From contig NZ_CCMG01000018.1 in the NCBI RefSeq assembly GCF_000751075.1, positions 34,276-98,275 of the forward strand: DNA of 64,000 nucleotides, written 5' to 3'. This document shows positions 18,032-29,894 of this stretch, one piece after another. The position numbers and the translations under genes were made by a program. The stretch comes from Rickettsia tamurae. GTDB lineage: Bacteria > Pseudomonadota > Alphaproteobacteria > Rickettsiales > Rickettsiaceae. Positions within the stretch are counted from its first letter, which is position 1, and the number at the start of each line of letters is the position of its first letter. The notes below the pieces were generated by a model. It ran no database searches. It was not told the DNA's origin and saw only the letters and a program-made list of their open reading frames with translations.

Positions 18032-20122
18032 TTAGATATTTCTTCCGTCTTTACTGCGACCTGTAGGTTTTATGCTAGGACTACTTGAAGATTTGGAGCT
18101 TTGCTGTGCTTGTGTCCCAATTTGCTTCGCTTCTTTTGCTAAGTTTTCAAATTTGTCTTTTAAGCTTTTTGTATTGCCTTTTAGCTTTAAATCGTGAGTT
18201 ATTTCGTTAATATTCAATTTTTCAGGAGTTGGATGATATATAGGCTCTTTAGATTGAGTATGTTTAGAATGTTCTATTGCAAATTTTGTACGAGGTCTTA
18301 TTAGTTCATTCTCTTTCCCTGTACCTTTCTGTTTTTCTTCCTCCCATTTATCCCATTCCTCAGGTGATGTCCAGTATCTTGTTATTTTACTATCAAAGCC
18401 TTTTTCAAATTTGTTTATTAAATTTTTGGTACTATTCTCTTTAATTTCTTTACCTCGATTTTCAAATTCAAAATTTTTCTTAGGAGTTATATAGTCAGAT
18501 TGAGTATTTTCATGTTGTTTTTCTACAGTCTGTTTCTTTTCTTCTGTCCAGTATTTTTTGATTTTGCTGTCAGAGTCTGCTTCAAATTTTGCTATTCTAT
18601 CTTTTATACCGGTAACTGCTCCTGTAGATATTTTAGGTTGCTCTTGGGTTGATTGCTTGGTATGTTTCGGAGATGTATTTTTAGATAATTCATAAGTAAA
18701 AGATTCTAAACTAGATAAATTCTTTTGAACTTTTTCTATATTGGAATTTAAATATTCTATTTCAGGTCCTTTATATTCTATTATATTTTTTAATATGGTA
18801 TTAATTTCTACAAAAGATTCTTTAATCTCTTTATTAAACTTATCATCACTATTACTTATCTTACTACAATTAGTAGAAATTTTTTGAAGCTTATCTAATA
18901 TATTGTTAATTCTCTCATCTTTTTGGGAAGTCGATACCATACTTGCTAAAAATTCACTTCTTCCTAAATTTCTATTAACATTACTTAAATATAGAGGTAT
19001 GGTAGAGGCTTTAGTATAATCTTGTGGAAATTTATCGATCTCTTCTTTAAATCTCTTTAAGAACTTTATTGTATCACCGAATATAGGATGAGTATTCCAG
19101 GAAAGAGCAGGAGGAGTCGGTATTGCTTCCTGCATTAGATGAGTTATTGTCTCAACCTGCTTTGGAGGCGTATCTTTAGCTAATTCATCATTAAACAAGT
19201 TACGTATTTTAGGTAATACATTGTCGATATTAACCTGTTTTGGGGATGTGTCTTTAGATAGCTTTTCATTTTGTAGCTCAGATATATAATCATCTACTGC
19301 TTCTTTTAATTTATCTAAAACGGCACTATTTTGGGAAGGAGGCAGCATTCCGGCGTCATCCCACTCTAAAGCGATATTATCGCTTCTACGCTCCTGACGC
19401 GGATCAGTTAGCTTATAGTAATTTTTATTTAACAAGCGAGGATCACGTGAATTTTCGCTCTTTTCATATTCCTTAATTTCTTCAAATATACCTAGTGTCT
19501 TATAAATATTATCTATTTTTTCTTGAGTAAGTCTTTCATTGTTTACTTCTTTTTGTTGGATAGATTTTTGTAGTTCTTTTGTCGCCGTTAACTTATCTTT
19601 TGCTGTATTTAAATTTGATAAAATTTTCGCTTGTGCTAAATCAAGAGCTTCAATTAAATTAATAGAGCCGCTTTTTCCAAATGTGGTGGATAATTCTTCT
19701 TGGCTTGAACCGATTCCTGAATCAATAGAAGAAGATCTAGAAACGGTATTAGATTTAGGATTAATATTTGCCTGTTGTACATAAGATTTGCCGGCATCTA
19801 TTAATATTTTATCAGTGAATTGTTCTAGTTCATTGAATGAGTTTTCTAGTTTTGCAAAAAGTTCTGTTGAGGAATGTACTATTGCCGGTGATAACTTAGG
19901 TATAGAATCTTCAGGTATAGTTTCTAAAGAAGGAGAATATTTACTTGTTTCTTTTTGTAGTACCGATTCATTTTGCTTTATTAAATTTGATATATTTTTA
20001 AATTTATTTGCTAATTCTTCAGATAATATATCAATCTTGTTATTGTTATTACTTCCGGCATATAAGACTAGAGCCTCCTTTATATTTTGCGAGATATTAT
20101 CTGCATGATCTATTAACAACAT
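18032..20122 (-). CDS. Large low-complexity protein, 3' open part of a broken gene
   Basis: 696 aa, unrecognised. Rich in Lys, Glu, Ser and Asn, with long helical/coiled-coil stretches and no membrane span. A repeated unit occurs: LSKDTSPKQVNIDNVLPKIR, LAKDTPPKQVETITHLMQEA and LSKNTSPKHTKQ. A second repeat is AKFEADSDSKIKKYWTEEKK and NKFEKGFDSKITRYWTSPEE. A Ser tract (SRSSSIDSGIGSSQEEL) lies near residue 135, and the C-terminus is Ser/Lys-rich. This style resembles Rickettsia secreted or surface-associated proteins, but that is inference. MLLIDH at 20122 is probably not the native start: the reading frame continues upstream and the original gene seems to begin at 20690. Confidence 0.55.
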   Translation of the reverse strand: MLLIDHADNISQNIKEALVLYAGSNNNNKIDILSEELANKFKNISNLIKQNESVLQKETSKYSPSLETIPEDSIPKLSPAIVHSSTELFAKLENSFNELEQFTDKILIDAGKSYVQQANINPKSNTVSRSSSIDSGIGSSQEELSTTFGKSGSINLIEALDLAQAKILSNLNTAKDKLTATKELQKSIQQKEVNNERLTQEKIDNIYKTLGIFEEIKEYEKSENSRDPRLLNKNYYKLTDPRQERRSDNIALEWDDAGMLPPSQNSAVLDKLKEAVDDYISELQNEKLSKDTSPKQVNIDNVLPKIRNLFNDELAKDTPPKQVETITHLMQEAIPTPPALSWNTHPIFGDTIKFLKRFKEEIDKFPQDYTKASTIPLYLSNVNRNLGRSEFLASMVSTSQKDERINNILDKLQKISTNCSKISNSDDKFNKEIKESFVEINTILKNIIEYKGPEIEYLNSNIEKVQKNLSSLESFTYELSKNTSPKHTKQSTQEQPKISTGAVTGIKDRIAKFEADSDSKIKKYWTEEKKQTVEKQHENTQSDYITPKKNFEFENRGKEIKENSTKNLINKFEKGFDSKITRYWTSPEEWDKWEEEKQKGTGKENELIRPRTKFAIEHSKHTQSKEPIYHPTPEKLNINEITHDLKLKGNTKSLKDKFENLAKEAKQIGTQAQQSSKSSSSPSIKPTGRSKDGRNI

Positions 20123-20690
20123 CTTATATTGTAAATCTAATTCGCTTGAATTATTAGTATTACGGAAGTAATTTTTATTTACGATATACTTTTGCTGAGT
20201 ATATTTTTAGAAGCTTCTATAAGTTCTTTTTCCTACTTTCTGAACAACTTCTTCCATCAATTGCAATAGATTAATATTGTCCTTTATTTCTAGTCCTTGC
20301 TCATTAGTGACTGGTAATGAATTACTTAGTCTTAATAATTCTGAAAAATCTGAAGGGGATATTAGGACATCAAGTTGAGCCTTTGCTTTTCTACCTTTTC
20401 TGTCTTCCTTAAAGCCTTCAACTTTACCAATACTAATAGGTAGGTTTTTTAGATAAATTTCTTTACTAGCACCCTGTATATTTTTATCATTTGCTACTTT
20501 GAAGTTAGTTTGTTGCTGAGAAACATACGATCCCGGTTTTCTAGGGTCTATTTTATTTATTAGAGCTTCTATAAAATTAGTTGTACGTGTTATAGCTAGT
20601 TTATCTGTTTCTAAAATATTATTTTAATATAGTATTTTTTATTAAATAAAGATTTCTTATTAGCCGGTCTAATTCATTCTTATGTTTCAT
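20123..20690 (-). pseudogene. Disrupted 5' part of the large low-complexity gene
   Basis: ATG at 20690 follows a good ribosome site (AGAGGGAAATT) and opens MKHKNELDRLIRNLYLIKNT. After a frameshift near 20625 the text continues ITRTTNFIEALINKIDPRKP and then IGKVEGFKEDRKGRKAKAQL to EVVQKVGK. It can then be read either to a TAA at ~20210 in the frame that leads directly into the 20122 ORF (KYTQQKYIVNKNYFRN...LDLQYKMLLIDH), or, after a one-base shift, as ELIEASKNILSKS before a stop. Either way the 5' ~190 codons are no longer joined to the downstream 696 codons. Confidence 0.6.
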
Positions 20691-20822
20691 AATTTCCCTC
20701 TATTAATAAAAATAAACCAAAATGTAATACCATTTATGTTAAATTAACAACACTAATAATTAGTATTAATTCAATATTTTAAATCTTGTTGCATTTGTGC
20801 TTCAATAATATAATTTTATCAT

Positions 20823-21794
<972 letters not shown>

Positions 21795-21973
21795 CTATTA
21801 CTATATTACAAATACATTCAAGAAAAAAGAATTTTTAAATTATATTATTAATTGGTTAATTCATAAAAGGTTAATTCATAAAAATTAACCATTCACATTG
21901 ACTTTGATTAAAATAGATTAATATAATGCCGAGTCGAAAATAGCATGAAACATGGAATTTTAATAAAATAACT

Positions 21974-22785
21974 ATGCCTAAAATTTCTAAGTTGATAAAT
22001 ATTATTAAATCTTGTGTGGGAAAGGGGGGTAATACAAAAGAATGTAAAACCGTTCCAGATGTGCTTCACAATTTATGCGTTAGTATTAACAATAGTCTTA
22101 ATAGCAAGAACAGTAAAGATGTAAGCTTTGATACGGTAGATAGCCCAGAAAACAAAAGTACCCTACATTATATAACTGACTTAGCAGATCTTAAAAAGTT
22201 ACTTCAAAAAGGTATTGATCCTAATATACGAGATGAGAATGGAGGTTACAGGTAATTTTAAAAAAGCCAAAATGTTACTTGAATATGGTGCTACGGTGAA
22301 TGACTATAAACAGATGGGTGAAGTATTACATTACTGTGGTCGTAACTCAGTAGAAAACAAAATTATTCTTTCACTATTAATGCATAATAATGCTAATACT
22401 AATTTTACAAAAGCAAATTTAGTAAGACAATGTAAAGAACCGCATGAAGAGGCAGAGAATTGAAAAAACAGAGGGCTTAATACATCAAAGTAAAGAAATA
22501 GAGACGTTAAGAGTATATGTTGACAGATTACAGAGCTTAAAAAATAAATATGAAAAAGCAAAGGATAGCAGCCAAGCTGTTTCAAAAATAATATTAGATT
22601 ATATTGAAAATCAAGAGAGTGATGGTTTAAAAGCTAAACTTGTTATTACTTGTTAAAATCTAGGGTTAATCGAAGATTATTCGGAAGTAGCTCAAGAAAA
22701 TGCAGTATATAAGTGCTTGGATGAGGCTTTTGATTTGCTTGATCAAGGATTAATAGGAGAGGATGCTCAAAATACAGTAGTTTGA
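21974..22785 (+). pseudogene. Ankyrin-type protein remnant
   Basis: Four successive frames form one ancestral protein. MPKISKLINIIKSCVGKGGN (21974) runs through a weak ankyrin repeat (STLHYITDLADLKKLLQKGI, DPNIRDENGG). A frame change at ~22250 gives KKAKMLLEYGATVNDYKQMG and EVLHYCGRNSVENKIILSLL, two more repeats. Another change at ~22460 gives KQRIEKTEGLIHQSKEIETL, and a last one at ~22655 leads to GLIEDYSEVAQENAVYKCLD and a stop at 22783. Original length ~265 aa. Inactivated by small indels. Confidence 0.72.
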
Positions 22786-23048
22786 TCAACTATTACGTGG
22801 ATCGATTTCACGATTGTCACTAGTGGTCAAGCCGACCTTGTTGTATGGTTTGATGTCATTCCTGTGTGGATTGGTTTTCCCGTCATTGCGAGGAAAAATT
22901 GAAAATTTTGACGAAGCAATCCAGTTTAAAAATGCTAATCTTTAGCATCTTTTTATTTCTTACTGGATTGTCACGCAGCCTACGGCTGCGTAGCTCATGA
23001 CGATTAGGTATCAACGCAAGCAAGCCTTCGCAGGAATGGATACCCTTA
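22786..23048. repeat. Composite palindromic repeats between ankyrin remnant and tlc
   Basis: A-type ends at 22881 (CGTCATTGCGAGGAAAAATT) and 23002 (GCTCATGACG) enclose a centre with TCCAGTTTAAAAATGCTAA, TTAGCATCTTTTT and ACTGGATTG, which is itself a palindrome. B and C fragments (ACGTGGATCGATTTCACGA, GTGGTCAAGCC) precede it from ~22795, and a D fragment follows (CTTCGCAGGAATGG). There is no gene here. Confidence 0.7.
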
Positions 23049-24587
<1,539 letters not shown>

Positions 24588-24651
24588 TTATTTTTTTTAG
24601 TACCGAATAGTTTTTAAAAATGTTATGTTTTTGCAAGGCTTAGAGCTTTAT

Positions 24652-24767
24652 ATGTCATTCCCGCGTAGGCGGGAATCCAGAAAAAAGCGAAATAAGCTTT
24701 TAATATTAAAAATTCAATATATTTATACCTTTTTATTACTGGATTCCCGCTTTCGCGGGAATGACAT
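24652..24767. repeat. Palindromic repeat, family D (full length)
   Basis: ATGTCATTCCCGCGTAGGCG at 24651 and CGCTTTCGCGGGAATGACAT ending at 24767, both with an inner GGAATCCAG/CTGGATTCC arm, around an AT-rich centre. This is the cleanest uninterrupted copy of the family in the window. It sits between the tlc start and the pyrG end. Confidence 0.85.
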
Positions 24768-24869
24768 CAAACGCTTTTCAAAAACTGTCCGGTTATATTA
24801 TTTTTTATGCAACCTAGACTATAATAAAAACTATATCAAGATTTTTTAAAATAGTCTCATATATTGTTG

Positions 24870-26483
24870 TTAATTACATTTATTATACTCAATTGCAGCC
24901 TTAACAAATTCAATAAATAAAGGATGAGCTTCAAAAGGTTTAGATTTAAATTCTGGATGAAATTGTACTCCTACAAACCAACGAAGTGCCGGTAGTTCAA
25001 TTATTTCTACAATCTCTTCATTTTTTGAAAAACCGCTAAATACTACTCCGTTTTTTTCAAAAATATTTTGAAATTCATTATTAAATTTATATCTATGACG
25101 ATGTCTCTCATTTATTTCAAGGCTTTTATAAGCATTAGCTGCAATAGTACTTGCGACCAAACTACAAGGATAAGAGCCAAGCCTCATAGTCTTTTTTACA
25201 TTTTCAATTGTTATTTTTGAGTCTTCACGGTTTTTATTTATTTTCTCAATAATTTTTGTACCGTCTACTTTAAATTCTTCCGTTACTGCATCTTTAATAC
25301 CGATTAAATTCTGAGCTATTTCGATTGTCGCAAGTTGCATACCGAAACATATTCCAAAAAAAGGTATGTTATTAGTACGGGCATATTTTATTGCTATAAT
25401 TTTTCCTTCAGTTGCCCGTTCTCCAAATCCGCCCGGTACTAAAATCCCGTCTATATCTAATAATTTTTTATTAATATTCTTTTCAGTTAGATTTTCAGCA
25501 TTTATCCATACTAAGTCAATTTTGTATTTGTAATAAATACCTGCATGATCAAGTGCCTCGATTACTGATTTATAAGCATCTTTTAATTTATGATATTTAG
25601 CTATTATAGCGATTCTTACTTTTGAATTAGAATCTTTTAGCCTACCAATTATATCATGCCATTTATCTAATTTGGACGGCACGACATTAATATTAAAAAA
25701 TTTTAATATTTTATTGTCAAGACCTGAATTATGATACGCAATCGGTACTAAATATATATTTTTTTGATCTATTGCCGGAATAACATATTCAGATTCTATA
25801 TTACAAAATAAAGCTATTTTATCTATTTCGCTTTTTGAAATATTACGTTCTGCACGACAGACTAGTATATTAGGTGAAATACCTATAGCACGTAATTCTT
25901 TAACTGAGTATTGGGTAGGTTTTGTTTTTAATTCACGGGCGGTTTTAACATAAGGTAATAATGTTAAATGAATAAATAAACAATTTTCGCTTTTTAATTT
26001 GTTACCGATTTGCCTTATAGTTTCAAAAAACGGTAGACCTTCAATATCACCGACTGTACCGCCTATTTCACAAATAATAAAATCAAAACCCTTGGTGTTT
26101 GAAAGTATAAAATCTTTTATTATATTCGTAACATGCGGGATGATTTGAACGGTAACGCCGGTGTAATTTCCTAAACGTTCATCTTTAAGTAATTTTGAGT
26201 ATATCGCTCCTGTCGTGATGCTATCAAACTTGCACGAGGAAACTCCGGTAAAACGTTCATAATGGCCAAGATCTAGATCGGTTTCTGCTCCGTCATCCGT
26301 TACATATACTTCCCCGTGTTCGTGAGGATTCATAGTCCCAGGGTCGACGTTAAGATAAGGGTCTAGTTTTCGTACGCAAACTTTAAATCCTTTCGCCTGT
26401 AATAGCATAGCAAGAGATGCTGCCGTTAGACCTTTACCGAGTGATGAAACAACGCCGCCGGTAACAAAAATGAAACGTGCCAT
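24870..26483 (-). CDS. pyrG: CTP synthase
   Basis: Makes CTP from UTP, ATP and glutamine. Residues 1-~265 are the synthase domain ([40 protein letters not shown]), then a class I glutamine amidotransferase with the nucleophile Cys in [16 protein letters not shown] and the His/Glu pair in FHPEFKSKP. 537 aa, normal length. Six bp downstream of kdsB on the same strand, so they are probably cotranscribed; KdsB consumes CTP, a sensible pairing. Confidence 0.97.
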   Translation of the reverse strand: MARFIFVTGGVVSSLGKGLTAASLAMLLQAKGFKVCVRKLDPYLNVDPGTMNPHEHGEVYVTDDGAETDLDLGHYERFTGVSSCKFDSITTGAIYSKLLKDERLGNYTGVTVQIIPHVTNIIKDFILSNTKGFDFIICEIGGTVGDIEGLPFFETIRQIGNKLKSENCLFIHLTLLPYVKTARELKTKPTQYSVKELRAIGISPNILVCRAERNISKSEIDKIALFCNIESEYVIPAIDQKNIYLVPIAYHNSGLDNKILKFFNINVVPSKLDKWHDIIGRLKDSNSKVRIAIIAKYHKLKDAYKSVIEALDHAGIYYKYKIDLVWINAENLTEKNINKKLLDIDGILVPGGFGERATEGKIIAIKYARTNNIPFFGICFGMQLATIEIAQNLIGIKDAVTEEFKVDGTKIIEKINKNREDSKITIENVKKTMRLGSYPCSLVASTIAANAYKSLEINERHRHRYKFNNEFQNIFEKNGVVFSGFSKNEEIVEIIELPALRWFVGVQFHPEFKSKPFEAHPLFIEFVKAAIEYNKCN

Positions 26484-26489
26484 TATTTA

Positions 26490-27230
26490 TTATAAACCTA
26501 GTTTACTAATATTTTCGTAAAATTTTACTGCTTTTTTTAAGTCTTCTTCCGTATCTACGGAAATAGGAACATTCTTAACTAAACATGTACCTATAGTCAT
26601 ACCGTTTTCAAGGACACGTAATTGTTCTAAACGTTCTGTTTTTTCTAAAAAAGTTGGCTTAAGAGATACAAATTTTTCTAAAGCGTTTTTGCGAAAACCA
26701 TACATGCCTACATGATATAAAAATTCTTCTGCACCGTTTGGAATAAGACTACGCGAAAAATACAATGCTTTCCCCGCTGAGTCAACCGCTACGGTAACAT
26801 TACTACTAGCTTCCACTGATTCCCTATCTACTTTTACTACCGGTGTAACAATATCGTATTCGCTGTTTTTTAAATATTCTATAATTTTCAAAATAGAGCT
26901 AGGTTCAATGAAAGGCATATCTCCCTGTACATTAACTATGTAATTAATATTTTGATTATTTGGAATTAATTTAAAAGCTTCATAAGTACGATCAGTGCCG
27001 GTAGGGATATTGCTATCGGTAAATATTACTTTCCCTCCGACTTTTTTAATAATTTTTGCTATCTCTTCCGAATCGGTCGCAACGTATGTATGCTCAAGGT
27101 TAGCCTGATTTACTTGTTTGAATACCCGCTCGATTAAAGTTATAGAGCCGATAAGCTGTAAAGGTTTTTGTTTAAGCCTAGTTGAACTTAGCCTTGAGGG
27201 GATAATTATAGCCACGTCCTGATGCTGCAT
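26490..27230 (-). CDS. kdsB: 3-deoxy-manno-octulosonate cytidylyltransferase (CMP-KDO synthetase)
   Basis: Activates KDO with CTP for lipid A core assembly. 246 aa. Signature [20 protein letters not shown] at residues ~10-29; [28 protein letters not shown]. First gene of a two-gene unit with pyrG. No upstream overlap; the -35/-10 pair at 27263-27291 is on the other strand. Confidence 0.95.
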   Translation of the reverse strand: MQHQDVAIIIPSRLSSTRLKQKPLQLIGSITLIERVFKQVNQANLEHTYVATDSEEIAKIIKKVGGKVIFTDSNIPTGTDRTYEAFKLIPNNQNINYIVNVQGDMPFIEPSSILKIIEYLKNSEYDIVTPVVKVDRESVEASSNVTVAVDSAGKALYFSRSLIPNGAEEFLYHVGMYGFRKNALEKFVSLKPTFLEKTERLEQLRVLENGMTIGTCLVKNVPISVDTEEDLKKAVKFYENISKLGL

Positions 27231-27262
27231 AAACTGCCTATATTTAAATTAAAAAATAATTG

Positions 27263-27291
27263 TTGACAGATTAGCCTCTTTCGGCGATAAA
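27263..27291 (+). promoter_or_regulatory. Candidate promoter for the tRNA-Lys/tRNA-Ile unit
   Basis: Perfect -35 TTGACA at 27263-27268, 17-bp spacer, GATAAA at 27286-27291. Transcripts would begin around 27298 and reach tRNA-Lys at 27385 after a leader that contains a C-type hairpin. No other strong promoter is seen before the tRNAs. Confidence 0.45.
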
Positions 27292-27328
27292 GTAAAACAT
27301 AATTTTTGAATATATTTTATACTTAGAT

Positions 27329-27358
27329 GTCATCCCGTGGTCAAGCCACGGGATGACA
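27329..27358. repeat. Short family-C hairpin in the tRNA leader
   Basis: GTCATCCCGTGGTCAAGCCA to GGGATGACA: the two outer arms of family C fused into one 30-bp hairpin without the AT-rich centre. Similar collapsed copies are at 16208, 33121 and 48651. Confidence 0.75.
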
Positions 27359-27384
27359 CACAGAAAAAGCATAAATATATTTAA

Positions 27385-27460
27385 GAGCTCGTAGCTCAGT
27401 CGGTAGAGCATTTGACTTTTAATCAAAGGGTCCCGGGTTCGAATCCCGGCGAGCTCACCA
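27385..27460 (+). tRNA. tRNA-Lys (anticodon TTT), CCA encoded
   Basis: 76 nt, GAGCTCG acceptor pairing with CGAGCTC, D arm GCTCAGTCGGTAGAGC, anticodon arm TTTGA-CTTTTAA-TCAAA (anticodon TTT), T arm CCGGGTTCGAATCCCGG, 3' ACCA. It is the substrate of the class I LysRS encoded at 9921. Confidence 0.97.
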
Positions 27461-27474
27461 CATCTCTATATTGT

Positions 27475-27551
27475 GGGTTTGTAGCTCAGCTGGTTAGAGC
27501 ACACGCCTGATAAGCGTGAGGTCGGAAGTTCAAGTCTTCTCAAACCCACCA
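27475..27551 (+). tRNA. tRNA-Ile (anticodon GAT), CCA encoded
   Basis: 77 nt, GGGTTTG acceptor pairing with CAAACCC, D arm AGCTCAGCTGGTTAGAGC, anticodon arm with loop CTGATAA (anticodon GAT), T arm with GTTCAAGTC, 3' ACCA. It is 14 bp after tRNA-Lys, probably one transcript. In many bacteria this tRNA lies in the rRNA spacer; here it does not, in keeping with the split rRNA operon known in Rickettsia. Confidence 0.97.
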
Positions 27552-27657
27552 CTAAATCCACCGCAACAACAAAATCTGTATTATCATAATTTAAATAAGG
27601 TGATCATTTATTAATATTGCTAAGTTAGGATTATATTGTCAAACTAAGGTTTAGATT

Positions 27658-27948
27658 ATGAAAAAATACAAATTGACTGAAGAAGAACAAGAAATATTAG
27701 ATTATTTTGAAAAAGGTGAACTTTTAGAGTTACCTGGAAAAGAACTAGAGAACCAAAAAAATATAGCTAAAATCGCAGCAGCTAATTTTTTTAAAAAATC
27801 GGAAAGAATTAATATTAGATTGCCGTTATACGATTTAAATCATATAAAAAGAATTGCAGCACAGGAGGGGATGCCTTATCAAACTCTTATTGCTAGTGTT
27901 TTACACAAATACGCATCCGGATATTTAAAATTAGATAAATTGGGTTAA
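27658..27948 (+). CDS. CopG-type antitoxin-like protein, orphan
   Basis: 96 aa. The C-terminal half RINIRLPLYDLNHIKRIAAQ, then EGMPYQTLIASVLHKYASG, matches the ribbon-helix-helix CopG antitoxin family (PF12441 type), which usually binds its own promoter and neutralises a small RNase toxin such as BrnT. The N-terminus is acidic (TEEEQEILDYFEKGELLEL), as in those antitoxins. No toxin gene is seen on either side: 27552-27657 is non-coding and the next locus is a Nudix remnant. It may be a survivor of a lost module, or act on a toxin elsewhere. Confidence 0.78.
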   Translation: MKKYKLTEEEQEILDYFEKGELLELPGKELENQKNIAKIAAANFFKKSERINIRLPLYDLNHIKRIAAQEGMPYQTLIASVLHKYASGYLKLDKLG

Positions 27949-28305
27949 TCAATAATTTCTTTATATAAATAACATGCCAACTTTCTACCTTGTCAGGTTC
28001 AAGATTTTGTAATTCATGTTCATTTAAACAATGAGCTTTAAGAAAAATCGAGACATAATGCTTTTGCTCTTTTTCAAAAAAATCGTTAGTCACCGTCTAT
28101 AAATTGTGGGTTTTCAATGATTAGATTTGTTTCTTCTAAGACTTCACGGATAGCACATTCTTCAAATGTTTCTCCAAATTTTAAATGTCCACCGGCAGGA
28201 GCATAACTAAGATTCACCGTGAGAACCAATACGCTTGCCTAGTAAAATCTCATTTTTGCTATTAAAAACTATAGCACCTATACCGATGCGTGGGTTGTTA
28301 GTCAT
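27893..28305 (-). pseudogene. Nudix hydrolase (MutT-like) remnant
   Basis: ATG at 28305 opens MTNNPRIGIGAIVFNSKNEI, then LLGKRIGSHGE; a one-base shift leads to SYAPAGGHLKFGETFEECAI and REVLEETNLIIENPQFI. This is the Nudix box (G-x5-E-x7-REVLEET). Another shift near 28095 leads to DFFEKEQKHYVSIFLKAHCL. The 3' end overlaps the end of the convergent antitoxin gene. Such enzymes hydrolyse nucleoside triphosphates or capped nucleotides. Two frameshifts make it inactive. Confidence 0.85.
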
Positions 28306-28430
28306 GTCTAACTATTAACTCTTGATTGACTTATTAATATCGTATGTTAATTTCTAAAGCAAATAAAAAATATTGCTTATTTAAATACCGTGAGCTATTT
28401 GTAGATTATATTTAATATTTACCTGTAGTT

Positions 28431-29894
28431 ATGAATTCTACCAATCAATCACAAAATAATAGCTTAACTATCTCTTGGCTTAAGCTTGGTATTTTATCCT
28501 TGGGGTTTGCGGGTTTATATTCAATTATTTTGGTAGTATTACGTACCCCGCAATTATCAAGCTTTTTTCCAAATCCTCATATTTTCAAATCTGCTTTAAT
28601 TATTCATGTTAATTTATCGGTATTAATTTGGTTGTTGTCCGTTACGGCTAGTGTTTGGTCTATGTCATTCTCGCAACCCTCTTGTCATTCCCGCGAAAGC
28701 GGGAATGACATACTGTGCAAACTTGCTTTCCTAAGCACGATACTTATAGCCATCTCCCCAATAGCAGGGCATAATCCGGTGATGAATAATTATATACCGA
28801 TGCTTGAAAATATCGTATTTATTTTGGGGTTAAGCTTATTTGGCGTTACACTACTATTATATGCTATAAATATTTTATATTTCTTCGATTGGATGAACTT
28901 AAATAGTCTAGTTAATTTTACCGTATTATCGACTATTATAATGTTTATTTTAAGCTTTGTTTGTTTTGGATGGTCTTATAATGGTTTGCAAAACATTATC
29001 CAAATTATTCCTATCGAGATAGAATTTTATTATGAATTACTTTTTTGGAGCGGAGGTCATTTACTACAATTTATATATACTCAAATATTAATATTTATTT
29101 GGGTTAGTTTATTTAGAGAGTTAATAGCTAGAGAATTGAAATTTCAAAAATTCTATCTTTTCTTACTTTATTTAAATTTTATTTTCGGCATTATTGCTAT
29201 ATTCGGTCATGCGTCTTATGACATTATCGATGGAGCCTTCAAAGAATTCTATACAAATCATATGAAATATCTAGGCGGTCTTGCTCCTGTTTTATGTTTG
29301 GTCGGTATGGGGTTTGAGTTGGTATTTTTATGTCATTCCCGCGAAGGCGGGAATCCAGAAAAAAAAGAATGGATTCCTGCTTACGTAGGCATGACATACT
29401 CTATCATCAAAACCATCTTACTCTGCTCCATTACTTTATTCCTACTTGGCGGACTTATAGCAATGAATATCTCAGGTATAAATGTAGTAATCCCTGCTCA
29501 TTATCACGGGTCTATAGTAGGGATTAGCATTGCTTGTATGGGGTATAGTTATTTGGGTATTATAGTGTCTAAAAATTACAATGTCATCCCGCGGCTTGAC
29601 CGCGAGATCCAAAAAAAAAACAAAGAAAAGCTGGATCTCGCGGTCAAGCCGCGGGATGACATTGTAATCTACCTCCTAACATTCGGGCAGATTCTGCACA
29701 TACTGGGGCTAGCACTCGCCGGTGGTTATGGTGTTATGCGGAAAGACCCAAATAGCGTAATGCCGATGTCAGCTAAGCTATTAATGGGAATGATGGGCGG
29801 AGGAGGGCTTATTGCTATAGTAGGCGGCTTGATGTTTGTATATATTTGTGTTAAAGTAATGTTTTTTAAAAGTATAAAACTAGAACATGAGTAA
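28431..29894 (+). CDS. Heme-copper oxidase subunit I-like membrane protein with three in-frame palindrome insertions
   Basis: 487 aa, about 12 membrane spans of the COX1/cbb3-NorB type ([60 protein letters not shown]). The His residues in the 2nd, central and later spans are where haem/metal ligands sit in the family, but it is a divergent stand-alone member, not CtaD. Three peptides do not belong: [10 protein letters not shown] (~residue 84), [20 protein letters not shown] (~residue 301) and [20 protein letters not shown] (~residue 384), each the translation of a family C or D palindrome. All fall in or near inter-span loops. The stop overlaps folE by 8 bp, so the two are coupled. Electron donor and reaction unknown. 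Confidence 0.75.
   Translation: MNSTNQSQNNSLTISWLKLGILSLGFAGLYSIILVVLRTPQLSSFFPNPHIFKSALIIHVNLSVLIWLLSVTASVWSMSFSQPSCHSRESGNDILCKLAFLSTILIAISPIAGHNPVMNNYIPMLENIVFILGLSLFGVTLLLYAINILYFFDWMNLNSLVNFTVLSTIIMFILSFVCFGWSYNGLQNIIQIIPIEIEFYYELLFWSGGHLLQFIYTQILIFIWVSLFRELIARELKFQKFYLFLLYLNFIFGIIAIFGHASYDIIDGAFKEFYTNHMKYLGGLAPVLCLVGMGFELVFLCHSREGGNPEKKEWIPAYVGMTYSIIKTILLCSITLFLLGGLIAMNISGINVVIPAHYHGSIVGISIACMGYSYLGIIVSKNYNVIPRLDREIQKKNKEKLDLAVKPRDDIVIYLLTFGQILHILGLALAGGYGVMRKDPNSVMPMSAKLLMGMMGGGGLIAIVGGLMFVYICVKVMFFKSIKLEHE
28684..28709. repeat. Short D hairpin, in frame in the oxidase-like gene
   Basis: GTCATTCCCGCGAAAGCGGG through AATGAC: both D arms fused, no centre; preceded by a partial copy ATGTCATTCTCGCA at ~28662. 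Encodes CHSRESGND. Confidence 0.8.
29331..29396. repeat. Family-D palindrome, in frame in the oxidase-like gene
   Basis: TGTCATTCCCGCGAAGGCGG to GCTTACGTAGGCATGACA, 66 bp (22 codons), shortened centre. Encodes [20 protein letters not shown] plus MT. Confidence 0.82.
29582..29661. repeat. Family-C palindrome, in frame in the oxidase-like gene
   Basis: TGTCATCCCGCGGCTTGACC to GTCAAGCCGCGGGATGACA, about 80 bp, nearly perfect arms with a purine-rich centre (AAAAAAAAACAAAGAAAAG). The arms are less diverged than those of the intergenic copies, which suggests a recent arrival. Confidence 0.82.

Noticed and set aside
22331..22585. 84-codon minus-strand frame over the ankyrin remnant
   Set aside because: Antisense; the plus-strand frames together make an ankyrin-like protein.
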